DNA from: Ardenticatenaceae bacterium
Lineage (GTDB): Bacteria > Chloroflexota > Anaerolineae > Promineifilales > Promineifilaceae
DNA: 46,389 nt
Direction of reading: 5' to 3'
Assembly: GCA_020634245.1 (NCBI GenBank)
Contig: JACKCC010000030.1
Location: 1 to 46,389, forward strand
The notes under the pieces were generated by a model. The model was not told where the DNA came from. It worked only from the letters and a program-made list of their open reading frames with translations, and did no database searches. Below, in pieces: positions 1 through 8,931 of the stretch. Position numbers and translations under genes: made by a program. Position 1 is the stretch's first letter. Each line of letters begins with the position of its first letter.

Positions 1-41
1 GATTTTGGATTGGTAAACTATGCCAATCCGCTTGATCTCGG

Positions 42-1322
42 TCATGAATTGTTCAATTTTTCCTGAAGCCAACCAGTGAGTTCGGATTGGGAGATTTGGA
101 ACTGGTCGCCGCCGTCTAACGGCCGTACCGTCACCATCTTCTCCACCACTTCTGACTCACCCACAATCAACACAAAACGCACTTCATGTTTATTGGCTTC
201 GCGCATCTGACTCTTCAAACTGCGCCGGGTACGGGCAAAGGCCAGCCGTGCTCCAATTCCGGCATTACGCAGTTGGTAGGTTAACTGAACGGCCGTATTT
301 TTCGTCTCGCCGCCAAAATGTGCCACCAGCACCGGCGGCGCAGGCGGCAGTGGAGCCGTAATTTCCTGCTCCTTCAGGCCCAAAACAATCCGCTCAATAC
401 CGCTGCCAAAACCGACCCCCGGCGTAGATGGCCCGCCAATCGCTTCGGCAAGACCATCGTAACGGCCGCCACCGCACACCGCGGCCTGCGCGCCAATACC
501 TTCAGCCCACACTTCAAAAACCGTCTTGGTGTAATAATCAATGCCACGCACCAGCCGGAAATTAATCGTGTACGATTGGTCCAACACATCCAACATGCCT
601 TGCAAATCGGCAAAATGGGTCTCGCAATCCTCGCACAAATGATCGGCGATGTGGGGCGCATCGGCCAGAAGCGCGTCCATTCCCGGTTCTTTGCTGTCCA
701 GCACCCGCAGCGGATTTTTGGCCAGCCGCTCTTTGTCGATGTCGGCCAGTTTGTCCTCATGTTGGGCCAGGAAGGATTTGAGTTTTTCAATGTAGGCCGG
801 TTTGCACACCGGGCAGCCGGTGCTGTTGAGTTGGAAGGTCAATCCTTTGTAACCCAAATCGCGGTACAAACTCATGGCCAGCATCATCACTTCCAGATCG
901 GCCGCCGGATCGGTTTCGCCCATAATTTCGACGTCAAACTGGCTGTGCTGGCGATAGCGCCCGGCTTGCGGCCGTTCCCGGCGAAAAATGGGACCAAAAG
1001 TAAACAATTTCACCGGCTGCGGCCAACTTCCCATCCCGTTTTGGATGTAGGCGCGCACCAATCCGGCTGTGTATTCCGGCCGCAGGGTGATGCTGCTGCC
1101 ATCCGGCTCTTCGATGGTATACATTTCTTTCTGAACGAACACATCGGATGCCGTGCCCATGCCGCGGGCGAACAAATCGGTATCTTCGATGACGGGGACG
1201 TCAATGCGCTGGAAGCCGTAACGCCGGGCCAAATCGGTAGCGGTTTGAATGATTAAATCCCAATAATGACGATCTTCGGGCAGGACATCCTGCATCCCTT
1301 TCGCTCGTTGTATATTCGACAA
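42..1322 (-). CDS. hisS: Histidyl-tRNA synthetase
   Basis: Class II aminoacyl-tRNA synthetase that charges tRNA-His in the cytoplasm. The 426-residue length is normal for bacterial HisS. Motif 2 is visible as FGPIFRRERPQAGRYRQHSQ, the histidine-specific HisA motif as LVRGIDYYTKTVFE, and motif 3 as GVGFGSGIERI, followed by an anticodon-binding domain (about 325-420). The reading frame can be extended to a TTG at 1337, but that would place AGGAGG (1329-1334) inside the gene. Those bases are the Shine-Dalgarno sequence for a TTG start at 1322, giving an N-terminus MSNIQRAKGMQDVLPE that fits the family. The gene carries two copies of the octamer, at 119 and 289. It appears complete and functional. 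Confidence 0.96.
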   Translation of the reverse strand: MSNIQRAKGMQDVLPEDRHYWDLIIQTATDLARRYGFQRIDVPVIEDTDLFARGMGTASDVFVQKEMYTIEEPDGSSITLRPEYTAGLVRAYIQNGMGSWPQPVKLFTFGPIFRRERPQAGRYRQHSQFDVEIMGETDPAADLEVMMLAMSLYRDLGYKGLTFQLNSTGCPVCKPAYIEKLKSFLAQHEDKLADIDKERLAKNPLRVLDSKEPGMDALLADAPHIADHLCEDCETHFADLQGMLDVLDQSYTINFRLVRGIDYYTKTVFEVWAEGIGAQAAVCGGGRYDGLAEAIGGPSTPGVGFGSGIERIVLGLKEQEITAPLPPAPPVLVAHFGGETKNTAVQLTYQLRNAGIGARLAFARTRRSLKSQMREANKHEVRFVLIVGESEVVEKMVTVRPLDGGDQFQISQSELTGWLQEKLNNS

Positions 1323-1503
1323 AACCAGCCTCCTCAATAATGTGGAATTGGGAATGCAGATTGCGGATTGAATCCCGGCAATCTACCCACATTCCATTGA
1401 TAGTCAGCCTATTATAGCGGGAAATCCAATTCTCGGAACAGTCATTACCAACAAATCAAGATACTGTGGGAGCGCGGGCAGCCTGCCCGTCCGTCCTGAA
1501 TGT

Positions 1504-1565
1504 AGTGCCAGACACAGGGCGACAGGCTTGGCCAGAGTAAAACCTGCTGCCCTGTGCCTGGCACT
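1504..1565. repeat. Dispersed inverted repeat, copy A (GTGCCAGGCAC family)
   Basis: Arms of 17 bases (1504-1520 and 1549-1565) are complementary with one mismatch and enclose a 28-base loop. The same arms recur at 30788-30850, with almost unrelated loops. The conserved arms with free loops suggest a structured or mobile hairpin element (MITE- or REP-like). No transposase is nearby. Confidence 0.8.
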
Positions 1566-1580
1566 CAAAATACCCCACAT

Positions 1581-1607
1581 AAAAAAAGGGCACATCGCGA
1601 TGTGTCC
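1581..1607 (-). terminator. Rho-independent terminator after the Cas4-like pseudogene
   Basis: On the minus strand the sequence GGACACATCGCGATGTGCCC folds into a stem and is followed by seven T residues. It lies just downstream of the minus-strand gene ending at 1635. Confidence 0.75.
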
Positions 1608-1634
1608 TCATTCGCAGCCATTAAAAGGGCCGAT

Positions 1635-2411
1635 TCAGGCCAGTCGTTGTTGGCAGTAGCGGCGTACGCTACAACCATTGCAGCGCTGCCACTCGTTGTG
1701 ATCCCGATCCAATTCCCCTTCATACTGACTTTCGCGCATTTCGGCCAATAAATCGAGTAAATCTTCCTCCAGGCTGTCGCTGTAATCAATGGCAAAGGCT
1801 TTGTCTTTGTATTGCAGGATGCCAAAGGCCGGTCGGACACCATAGGTTTCGTCCACTAGCAGGCAGTAAGCGGCCAACTGTAAGACGTGGCCTTCCCAGG
1901 GTTCGTCGGGAGCACGGCCGGATTTAAGCTCAACGGGCACGACGGAACCATCGGCCTGCTGCACCAACCAGATAGTCAGTCGCTGACCAGACCAAAGTTA
2001 AGGCGCAAACGGTCGTGTTGGGGAACCACGCGCCGGTATCGCTGTAAATAACTCACCAGCGGGCAAGCCAGACTGCTGCCACAACTTTTGCGAGCGCCGC
2101 CACAGCCACACGGCCGTTCCCAGCATCAACAGCACCAGCACCAAAGGAAAAACGCCCAGCCCCATCGCTCACATCCCCATCAAAAGCTGGAAGGTGACGT
2201 AGGTAACGGTAACAAACAGCAGCACATAGGCCAGCCGCCGCAGCCAGGAAGATTGTTGGAGGGAACGGCCGTGCTCCTGATGAAACTGCTGCCCATTCTG
2301 CAACTCGCGCACGTTTTGCGGCGCGTAGCCCCTGGCCTGCCGCAGCCACCAGGAGCGGCGGCAGTAAACGTAATCACTAATTTCACTTGCTTGAATTCGC
2401 TTATAGCTCAT
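1635..2411 (-). pseudogene. Cas4-like PD-(D/E)XK nuclease with membrane segments, multiply disrupted
   Basis: The minus strand encodes pieces of a Cas4/RecB-type nuclease in shifting frames. The N-terminal piece (2411 to 2169) has the typical entry EISDYVYCRRSWWLRQARG with a first cysteine, then a hydrophobic segment (LAYVLLFVTVTYVTFQLL). An in-frame TGA at 2169 is followed in the same frame by a second hydrophobic segment and SGLPAGE. Homology then jumps frame (IYSDTGAW, VPQHDRLRLNFG, DYLV) before settling in the frame of 1967-1635, with VPVELKSGRAP (the E-x-K catalytic core), HVLQLAAYCLLVDE and the C-terminal cysteine cluster CNGCSVRRYC. At least three frameshifts plus one nonsense codon are needed. 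There is no CRISPR array or other cas gene in the window, so this is probably a stand-alone Cas4-like membrane protein. Assembly error is the alternative to true decay. Confidence 0.7.
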
Positions 2412-2491
2412 ATGTTCTAATTTATCGCATTACGAGCCGATTTGTCAAGGGGTTGGGGAATTTCGGATGCGCAGGCGTCTCGTCTGCACTG

Positions 2492-2508
2492 GCGGGCAAG
2501 CTGCCCGC
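2492..2508. repeat. GC-rich palindromic repeat
   Basis: GCGGGCAAGCTGCCCGC followed by GCTCCCA is the inverted counterpart of TGGGAGCGCGGGCAG at 1466-1480. The two copies flank the Cas4-like pseudogene in opposite orientations. Confidence 0.6.
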
Positions 2509-2560
2509 GCTCCCAGATTCAGGGTTTACAATGGTGAAAGGAGGAAGTAGAGCAAATAGG

Positions 2561-2575
2561 CTTCGACAAGCTCAG
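2561..2575 (+). repeat. CTTCGACAAGCTCAG dispersed repeat
   Basis: One intergenic copy of a 15-base word that recurs, in either orientation, at 14466-14480, 14491-14505, 34389-34403 and 45300-45314, with variant copies at 32895, 32917, 34421 and 37652. Confidence 0.8.
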
Positions 2576-2592
2576 CCTACAGTGAATGTGGT

Positions 2593-5310
2593 TTAGACAC
2601 GCTCCCGTACCAGGAAAATCCCCTCAAAAACAGGCAGGCGCTGGCCAACACGCTCCTCCAACAAGGCAAAATCGAGATAAATATCAATGTAAACAGCTAA
2701 ACGGCGTTTATCAGCTTCGGTATCGGAAGGTGATGCAGCTTTCCCATTCCCTGTGCGCAGCAAGGCCACAATCTGCTGAATAAGTTGGGAGCGGGTACGG
2801 GTACGTGCGCCAATAATTTGCCGATCTAGCAAATTACCGGCTTCGCGCGCCCTATTGCGAGCGTTATTGAGCGCCCGAATCAGTTCCGGATTCATCACCA
2901 CCTGCTGCTTACGCGTCAAATTGAGGGCATATTGGAAATTGCGGTCTAACTGGCGAATAATGTCCTTGGCCTTATCACTATTGTCAACCACGGCCAGCTC
3001 TTTTTCCAGCGCTTTAATCAATTCAATACCGTAATTCAGGTTAAACACTTTGGCTTCGGCCACATTCAACCGTTCAGCACGGTCAACTGCACTGCTCAAA
3101 AATTGGTCGAGTTGATGCGCCTGAGCACCGCCCATTTGTTCCTGTGCTCGCCGTAAATCGGGGAAGGTCTCGTACAATTCCGAATCATGGGACCGGCCCA
3201 AATCAAATAAGGTAAACCGGCGCTTCGCGGCTCGTGACAATATCAATTCGCGGGCACGATTCAATGCTGGGGCCGCATCTTTTACACGTTCTTCCAAAGC
3301 CCAGTCATAAGTGATGCGTTGATCTAACAAACGCTGCATTGTTTGCAATTTAGCGGCATCGGCCAGGGAAAACCCGTTACATTTGTAATCGTGACCGCTG
3401 CGATACCAGAAACCCATTTCTTCCATCTGGTGGCCGCGCGCCTGGCTTTGTTGGGTGATGCTTTCCAGCTCTTCGGCAAAAGGCAGCCGGAAACGCCATT
3501 GTGTCCCGGCATCACGCCGGGTAAGCCATTCGCAAAACGCTTCAGCGCCGGCCGGACGAACACCTACCACCGGGGAACGGCCGTCACCCTTCGGAAACTG
3601 CTCTGTTTTCCAATGTTCAGGCACATGATAGTTGGCGTAGACCGATTCTTCTTCCAAAAAGAGTTGGTACTCGGCGTGTGTTACCGGTGAACTGTCAATA
3701 TATTTATCCTCATCGACACGCACCAGACGGCGCAGACGCAGCGTTAACAGCACCTCGGCCGCCAGGCGGCGCACATCAGGCCGCTCATGCTCGACGCTTT
3801 GAGCGATGCGATTGAAGATAGAGCGCAGCTCCGGTTTGACCTCACGCGCCTCCTCCAGACATTCCATCGCCAATGTCAGCGCTACAACCGATGGCTGTTT
3901 AAGCGAAAGACAGGCTTTGACCACGTTGGTGGCATCTGATTGGGCAGCATATAGACGAATCGTTTCATGCCACCAACTGTCCTGGACATGCTTGACCAGT
4001 TCATCTTCCAGCTTTTGGTCGCGCACGTGAACGGCCGCTAAATATTCCTGGAACGTCAGATGGGCAAATCCATACAACCCGGCTTCCCGCTCAATGAGCA
4101 GACCGCTGGTGTTTTCAATCATCTTCAAAAAATCGGCTACAGCCCCCGGCTGACTGGCGATTTCGGCTCCTATCACCCGCTTCAACGGCTCTTCACAAGC
4201 CTGTGCTGCTTCAGTCAGTGGCAGCTCCCGCTTGTGCTGAACCATCATGTAATAAGCCAATGTTTCTAGCACCCGCTGCTTTTGCGCCGGGGTCAATTCG
4301 TAGGTAATGCCGCGCGCTTCCTGCCGTTTACCCAGGAATACCTCGACAATCTCTGAATACAATTCTACCCGGCGTCCGGGCAGGCTGCTGCGGTAGCGGT
4401 GCACGGTGGCGATCATGGTCAGCAGCAGCGGATTGACGGCCATGTCCAGCAAAACATGGGTTTGACGCAGCCGCCAGATCAGGTCTTCGGCCCCCTTGTG
4501 AGCTTCCATGCGCACGCCAGGGTCGTCGCGCTGGGCGCTCATGATTTCGTTGGCCAGGTACCAGTTGTGGACAAACTGCTGCACCTGTTCGATGGTGAAC
4601 GGCCGTACCTCCAGCACTACCACATCTTTTAACGGATTATGGCGATAGCCAAACGGCCGTGAAGAGATGACAAATTGATTATTCTTGTAACGAGTCATCT
4701 GCCGGTCAACCCAATCCACCGCCTTTTGGCGTAGGGTGGAATCGGCAATCTCATCCAGGCCGTCCAGCATGACCAGGCAGCGCCCTTTTTGCAATTGCCC
4801 GGCCAGCCAATCGGGCGGAACGGCTACATCCCACATATCTAACCGAGATTGAACGGCCGTTACCAGCGAGTAACTCTGATCTCTGGCAATAGCCTCCACA
4901 TGGTTGCGCAAAAACAGCAAAATCGGGAGCTTTTTAATTTTGCGGGCTATCTCCGGGCCATTTTTACCGGCGGCCAGGATCAGTGTCAGGTGCTTGAGCA
5001 AGGTTGTTTTGCCGCTGCCGGGCGGTCCAAGCATAACCAGGTTTTGGCCCTTAGTCTTTTTAGAGGTGAGGTATTGGGGCAAACTTTGTCGTTGAGAAAC
5101 GGCCGTTTTCGTTGAGAGTTGCAGCGGGTCGGACGAAGCACGGTTATAGACCTGCGGTTCCAGGCTGAGATCGACAAAAACCTGCTCCAATTCCAGCGCA
5201 AATACCCCCTGTGTCGTCAACCCCTTAACATCAAAATTGCGGTGCAGGTAGCTCAAATGGCTCAGATACGATTGTTGATAACGATGATCCGGGAAAATTT
5301 TTTGTAACAT
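2593..5310 (-). CDS. NACHT-domain STAND NTPase with FGE-like segment
   Basis: A 905-residue signalling NTPase. The NACHT core shows a Walker A GPPGSGKTT at 95-103, a Walker B LVMLDGLDEIAD around 179-190, a sensor region with ISSRPFGYR, and a winged-helix tail ending GFAHLTFQEYLAA. Around 530-640 there is a formylglycine-generating-enzyme-like stretch (SSPVTHAEYQLF, RSPVVGVRPAGAEAFCEWL, then FRLPFAEELE) that does not continue into the full FGE fold. The remainder is long, helical and unrecognised. No membrane segment is seen. Many bacterial NACHT proteins act as anti-phage sensors; applying that here is inference. The start is ATG with a weak ribosome site. It carries five octamer copies, so it is well adapted to this genome. 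Confidence 0.85.
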   Translation of the reverse strand: MLQKIFPDHRYQQSYLSHLSYLHRNFDVKGLTTQGVFALELEQVFVDLSLEPQVYNRASSDPLQLSTKTAVSQRQSLPQYLTSKKTKGQNLVMLGPPGSGKTTLLKHLTLILAAGKNGPEIARKIKKLPILLFLRNHVEAIARDQSYSLVTAVQSRLDMWDVAVPPDWLAGQLQKGRCLVMLDGLDEIADSTLRQKAVDWVDRQMTRYKNNQFVISSRPFGYRHNPLKDVVVLEVRPFTIEQVQQFVHNWYLANEIMSAQRDDPGVRMEAHKGAEDLIWRLRQTHVLLDMAVNPLLLTMIATVHRYRSSLPGRRVELYSEIVEVFLGKRQEARGITYELTPAQKQRVLETLAYYMMVQHKRELPLTEAAQACEEPLKRVIGAEIASQPGAVADFLKMIENTSGLLIEREAGLYGFAHLTFQEYLAAVHVRDQKLEDELVKHVQDSWWHETIRLYAAQSDATNVVKACLSLKQPSVVALTLAMECLEEAREVKPELRSIFNRIAQSVEHERPDVRRLAAEVLLTLRLRRLVRVDEDKYIDSSPVTHAEYQLFLEEESVYANYHVPEHWKTEQFPKGDGRSPVVGVRPAGAEAFCEWLTRRDAGTQWRFRLPFAEELESITQQSQARGHQMEEMGFWYRSGHDYKCNGFSLADAAKLQTMQRLLDQRITYDWALEERVKDAAPALNRARELILSRAAKRRFTLFDLGRSHDSELYETFPDLRRAQEQMGGAQAHQLDQFLSSAVDRAERLNVAEAKVFNLNYGIELIKALEKELAVVDNSDKAKDIIRQLDRNFQYALNLTRKQQVVMNPELIRALNNARNRAREAGNLLDRQIIGARTRTRSQLIQQIVALLRTGNGKAASPSDTEADKRRLAVYIDIYLDFALLEERVGQRLPVFEGIFLVRERV

Positions 5311-5500
5311 GATACTGCGCTTTACCGGCTCCGATGCAAACTACTGAAAATTCCGGTTCTTGGCTAACCAACCTACTCACGGCCTGTTACTGGACTGCTC
5401 AAACCGTGACTAAAAAACCAATACGACACTATTTATGTCATGAATTGCTCCCATTATACACAATTTGGCAGCCACAAAGCACATTTTTTCGATTAAAGAA

Positions 5501-5540
5501 AGACCCCAAAGGTTTTCAAAAACCTTTGGGGTCTGAGATA
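5501..5540 (-). terminator. Strong rho-independent terminator downstream of the dehydrogenase
   Basis: Perfect 16-base arms (5501-5516 and 5519-5534) separated by two bases. On the minus strand the second arm runs into TTTCTTT. It lies just after the minus-strand gene that ends at 5551. The rest of 5311-5550 shows no gene. Confidence 0.8.
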
Positions 5541-5550
5541 GTGAATTGAT

Positions 5551-6516
5551 TCACGGCCGTAGTAAGATTTTGCGCACCCCTGAACGAGCAGCATGTTCAA
5601 ACGCCGCCAATCCTTGTGACAAAGGATACTCACCATCAATTAAAGCGCGGACAGGCACAGCATCTTGAGCCAACAGGCGCAGCGCCGGGGCAAACGGGCC
5701 GCAGCGCGAACCAATAACGGTGATTTCGGCCACCACCAATTTGGTCAAATCGAGGGTGGATTGGCCGGCAAATGTGCTTTTGAGGACGAGAGTGCCTAAC
5801 GACCGTACCAAACGCAGCGCATGGCTAAACCCGGCGTCGTTCCCGGTTACTTCCACGACAAAATCAAAGCTGTTATCGTCAAAACCGTCCACAAGACCAG
5901 TTGTAAAGCCCAATCGTGCCGGCAGTGCTAAAGATGATTCACGGCGGCCCAGCATGGTTACGTGTGTGCCATCCAGCGCCAACATCAATCCCACTAACAA
6001 CCCCAAACGGCCGGGACCAACAACGGCCGTTCTCACCGAAGGCCGCACTCGCACCTGTTCCCGAATGCGCAGTGCCGCCGCCAACGGTTCAGTGAAAACA
6101 GCCGCCTCGTCAGGCACATTATCGGGCACCGGCAGCAAATTGGCTACCGGCAGCAGCGCATAATCGGCAAAAACGCCATCCCAATTGTGAACGCCCAACG
6201 CACGCCGGGCAAGACAATGTTCCGGCCCGGTACTGAGGCAGGTGGCACACTCGCCGCAGCCAATGTTCATGGTTCCCACCACGCGGCGGCCAATCCAATC
6301 GGCGTCAGCGGGGCTGCCTACCGCTTCCACAACTGCCACAAATTCATGCCCCAACACGCCCTGAAAACCGGGAACGTATCCTTTAACGATTTCCAAATCG
6401 GTCGAACAAATGCCGGCCAGGGAAACAGCCAATCGAGCCAAACCGGGTTGGAGTTGTGGTTTTTCGTAATCGGAACGGACAAAAAGTTGGCCGTTTTCCA
6501 GATAAATCGCGTTCAT
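5551..6516 (-). CDS. Zinc-dependent medium-chain alcohol dehydrogenase
   Basis: A 321-residue member of the MDR family (NAD(P)-dependent oxidation of an alcohol or polyol; substrate unknown). Catalytic zinc ligands are visible in GICSTDLE (Cys) and LGHEF (His-Glu). The structural zinc site is the four-cysteine segment GCGECATCLSTGPEHC. The nucleotide-binding region reads TAVVGPGRLGLLVG. The frame extends to a TTG at 6540, but the ATG at 6516 is preceded by AGGA at good spacing and begins MNAIYLENGQL as usual for the family. It ends at a strong terminator and follows the lipoprotein gene by 32 bases, so the two may be co-transcribed. Confidence 0.9.
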   Translation of the reverse strand: MNAIYLENGQLFVRSDYEKPQLQPGLARLAVSLAGICSTDLEIVKGYVPGFQGVLGHEFVAVVEAVGSPADADWIGRRVVGTMNIGCGECATCLSTGPEHCLARRALGVHNWDGVFADYALLPVANLLPVPDNVPDEAAVFTEPLAAALRIREQVRVRPSVRTAVVGPGRLGLLVGLMLALDGTHVTMLGRRESSLALPARLGFTTGLVDGFDDNSFDFVVEVTGNDAGFSHALRLVRSLGTLVLKSTFAGQSTLDLTKLVVAEITVIGSRCGPFAPALRLLAQDAVPVRALIDGEYPLSQGLAAFEHAARSGVRKILLRP

Positions 6517-6548
6517 GGTTTTTCCTAAACGATCAGCCAATTTTAAGC

Positions 6549-7847
6549 TTATGGAACGGCCGTTGCACCCGGTTCCGGCACATCAAGCGGCAAAAGAGAA
6601 TCGAGCAGGGCATTCAATTCAGTCAGGTCGGGAATACCCGGCCAACGGCCGTCATATACCCGGTCTGGCCCGCGCAAAACCAGCGTTGACATGGGTTCCG
6701 CCACAGCGGTAGCCGTTACCACTGGCGTTGGCGTCGGCAAAAATGATTTGAGTCCGGGCTGAAGCTGTCCGCTGTCCAGCAGGGTCGTCGTCAGGCTCAC
6801 AATTTGTGTAGCGCCAAGGGTGCTGGTGTAAGTTTCGGTGGCGGTTACGGCCGTTACCAGACCATCCTGATAAATCGTCAATCGCGTCTCATCGGCGCGG
6901 TGATAATCGAGTAAGGCCCGCAGCGGAAACGCGGCCGGCGGACGCGGCACGGACAAATCGGCCAAAATAGGGGCCAGCAGATCATCAAAAGCCAGATAAA
7001 GCGGCAATAGACTGCCAGGCAGGCCAAATTCAGGGCAGGCCAACTGAATAGGCGCGGCATCAGGACTGACAATCAGAGTTTCTACCGGCAAAGTGACAGC
7101 ACAATCGACGATGTAATCAGATGCCAAATCGGCCACAGGCACGGTCTGGGCCAGAACCAGCAAGGCCGGGTCGGCGGGCACCGGCTCTGCGATTTGATTA
7201 TCCACAGCCAGCCAACGGAATAAACGGCCGTCACCCGTAACGGCCAGGGTATGCGCCGGGGCATACTGGGAAATATTGCGGCGCAGGCCGGTTTGTGTTC
7301 CTGGCGGGAAATGCGACCCCAACGCCGCCGTCATAAAATTATCCAGACTGACCAGCAAAACGGTGTCTTGCACCCAGCCGCTGCCTGATTCGCCCGTTAA
7401 CGGCAGTTGATATTCAAGCTGAACACAGGCATCGCAGCCATCGGGTACGGGCAGCAGTTCCGTTTGCGGCAGCACCGTTTGCAGTTCAGCCAAAACGGTG
7501 GGTTGATTGTTGTACTCTTCAGCCGCCCCTGTTGCGCCGTCCAAAAGGAAAATCTGGCCGCCAATGTTGCCGCGCAGCCGCCGATCTAATCCTAACAAGG
7601 GAATGGTGTAGCGCAATTGGATGGAAGTTTTGTCAAAATCGACGGATGTCGCCGTAGCCGCAGGGGTGGAGGTGGATTGTGGGGCGGATGGAACTGGGGG
7701 CACGGCCGTTGCTTCGGGCGTAAACGTCGGCGGCAGTGTTCCCGGAGTGGAAACAGGGCGAACAACATCAGGCGCAATGGGAGTAGGAGCGGGTTGGCTG
7801 CATCCGACCAGGAAAACGATTCCCAGTAATAACCAGACCTTTCTCAT
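6549..7847 (-). CDS. Predicted lipoprotein, unknown function
   Basis: A 432-residue secreted protein. A short signal peptide ends in the lipobox LVGC (Cys16), then a Pro/Thr-rich spacer to about residue 68, then a globular part without a family I recognise. A Cys-x-x-Cys (DGCDACVQ) and a short second Pro/Thr linker (LPTPTPVVTATAVAEP) near residue 380 are notable. It should sit on the outer face of the cytoplasmic membrane. The start ATG is preceded by AAAGG. It lies directly upstream of the dehydrogenase on the same strand, but no functional link is visible. Confidence 0.8.
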   Translation of the reverse strand: MRKVWLLLGIVFLVGCSQPAPTPIAPDVVRPVSTPGTLPPTFTPEATAVPPVPSAPQSTSTPAATATSVDFDKTSIQLRYTIPLLGLDRRLRGNIGGQIFLLDGATGAAEEYNNQPTVLAELQTVLPQTELLPVPDGCDACVQLEYQLPLTGESGSGWVQDTVLLVSLDNFMTAALGSHFPPGTQTGLRRNISQYAPAHTLAVTGDGRLFRWLAVDNQIAEPVPADPALLVLAQTVPVADLASDYIVDCAVTLPVETLIVSPDAAPIQLACPEFGLPGSLLPLYLAFDDLLAPILADLSVPRPPAAFPLRALLDYHRADETRLTIYQDGLVTAVTATETYTSTLGATQIVSLTTTLLDSGQLQPGLKSFLPTPTPVVTATAVAEPMSTLVLRGPDRVYDGRWPGIPDLTELNALLDSLLPLDVPEPGATAVP

Positions 7848-7892
7848 CTCATTGTTCTACCTTTTATTCTCTGCTCTAAAACGCGAATTTTC

Positions 7893-7962
7893 ACCGCGGA
7901 GCGCGGAGAACGCAGAGATTCTCTTTTGTTCTTCATCTGCGCCTTCCGCGTCCTCCGCGGTT
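7893..7962. repeat. CCGCGGAG hairpin repeat, copy 1
   Basis: Imperfect long arms (7893-7917, ACCGCGGAGCGCGGAGAACG and on; 7937-7962) form a hairpin between the lipoprotein and secF. A related hairpin lies at 40523-40594. The right arm reaches within a few bases of the secF stop codon. Confidence 0.7.
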
Positions 7963-7967
7963 AAACC

Positions 7968-8894
7968 TCATGCCTTCAAGAAAGGAATTTCGTTTTTCTC
8001 CCAGGCGACGAGCAAGGGAACGGCCGTGAAAATAGAGCTGTACGTCCCGCTCAACATACCGACAAACAATACTGCGATAAAGGGTTTGATGGACGCACCG
8101 CCAAACAACAAAATGGCCACCATAACAAACATCGCATTTAACTGCGTTGCCAATGACCGGTGAATCGTCTCCAGCACAGACCGGTTGACGACGGTTTCGA
8201 ATTTTTCTAACGGCCGGCGGGCGATATTTTCACGGATGCGGTCAAAGACCACAATGGTATCTTGTAAACTAAACCCGGCGATGGTGAGAACGGCCGTTAA
8301 AAACAACGCGTCCACTTCCCAACCGCGCAGCATACCCATAATCGCCGCAAAACCAAAAATGATGAATAAATCATGGATCATGGCCGCTACAGCGCTGGCC
8401 CCATAACGAAACGAATTGGGAACCTGGCGAAATGTAATCATGATATAGAACAAAATAACAACTGCGGCGACCATAATAGCCACAAACGCTGCCCGCGTCA
8501 CTTCATTACCCACCGATGGGCTGACGCTTTGCACCGATGTCGTTTCCGGCAGCAGCGGCGCGGCTTGCGTTTCCAACGCATCCAGAACCGCCTGCCCATC
8601 CTCCGGCGTCACAAAAGAAGAACGAATCTGCCACGCATTCTCCAATCCTTCACCACGCAGGGCAATGACAGACAAATTGGAAAGATCAAATTCATTAAAA
8701 ACAGTTTCGATCTGGCTTTCCGTCACCGGTTGGGAAAATTGCAGCTCAAATCGGGTTCCGCCACGAAAATCGACGCCCAAAGGGAAAACAGCGCCCGTGG
8801 TAATGAGTGAATAAATCATCGCGGCAATCCCCAAACCAATGAGAATGCCGGAGAAAATAAAATAGTTTCGACGACCTTGTACAAGATTGAACAT
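7968..8894 (-). CDS. secF: Protein translocase subunit SecF
   Basis: A 308-residue integral membrane partner of SecD that uses the proton gradient to help complete export through SecYEG. It has the SecF pattern: one N-terminal membrane helix, the GVDFRGGTRFEL motif after it, a periplasmic-type domain, then five membrane helices starting at about residue 135. GFSLQDTIVVFDRIREN is the conserved loop found in SecD/SecF and RND proteins. It follows secD by 37 bases and should be in the same transcript. Confidence 0.95.
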   Translation of the reverse strand: MFNLVQGRRNYFIFSGILIGLGIAAMIYSLITTGAVFPLGVDFRGGTRFELQFSQPVTESQIETVFNEFDLSNLSVIALRGEGLENAWQIRSSFVTPEDGQAVLDALETQAAPLLPETTSVQSVSPSVGNEVTRAAFVAIMVAAVVILFYIMITFRQVPNSFRYGASAVAAMIHDLFIIFGFAAIMGMLRGWEVDALFLTAVLTIAGFSLQDTIVVFDRIRENIARRPLEKFETVVNRSVLETIHRSLATQLNAMFVMVAILLFGGASIKPFIAVLFVGMLSGTYSSIFTAVPLLVAWEKNEIPFLKA

Positions 8895-8931
8895 AACTTA
8901 ACCTTCAGTAGTTAACGGATGACCGGCGCCA

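Larger units (their letters stand above)
1323..1634. other. Intergenic region with hairpin repeats upstream of hisS
   Basis: No credible gene is seen. The stretch holds the hisS leader, a GC-rich palindrome (1475-1489, CGGGCAGCCTGCCCG) that recurs in inverted orientation near 2492-2508, the long inverted repeat at 1504-1565, and a terminator-like hairpin at 1588-1607. Open frames across it (for example 1404-1595 minus) run straight through these repeats and have no ribosome binding site. Confidence 0.7.

Noticed and set aside
318..1256. Long plus-strand open frame opposite hisS
   Set aside because: It lies wholly within the strongly conserved hisS on the other strand, and its translation has no domain character.
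1323..1337. TTG start for hisS at 1337
   Set aside because: The extension consists of the AGGAGG ribosome site and spacer. The TTG at 1322 is correctly placed.
1635..2411. A CRISPR-Cas locus suggested by the Cas4-like gene
   Set aside because: No repeat-spacer array and no other cas gene are visible anywhere in the window.
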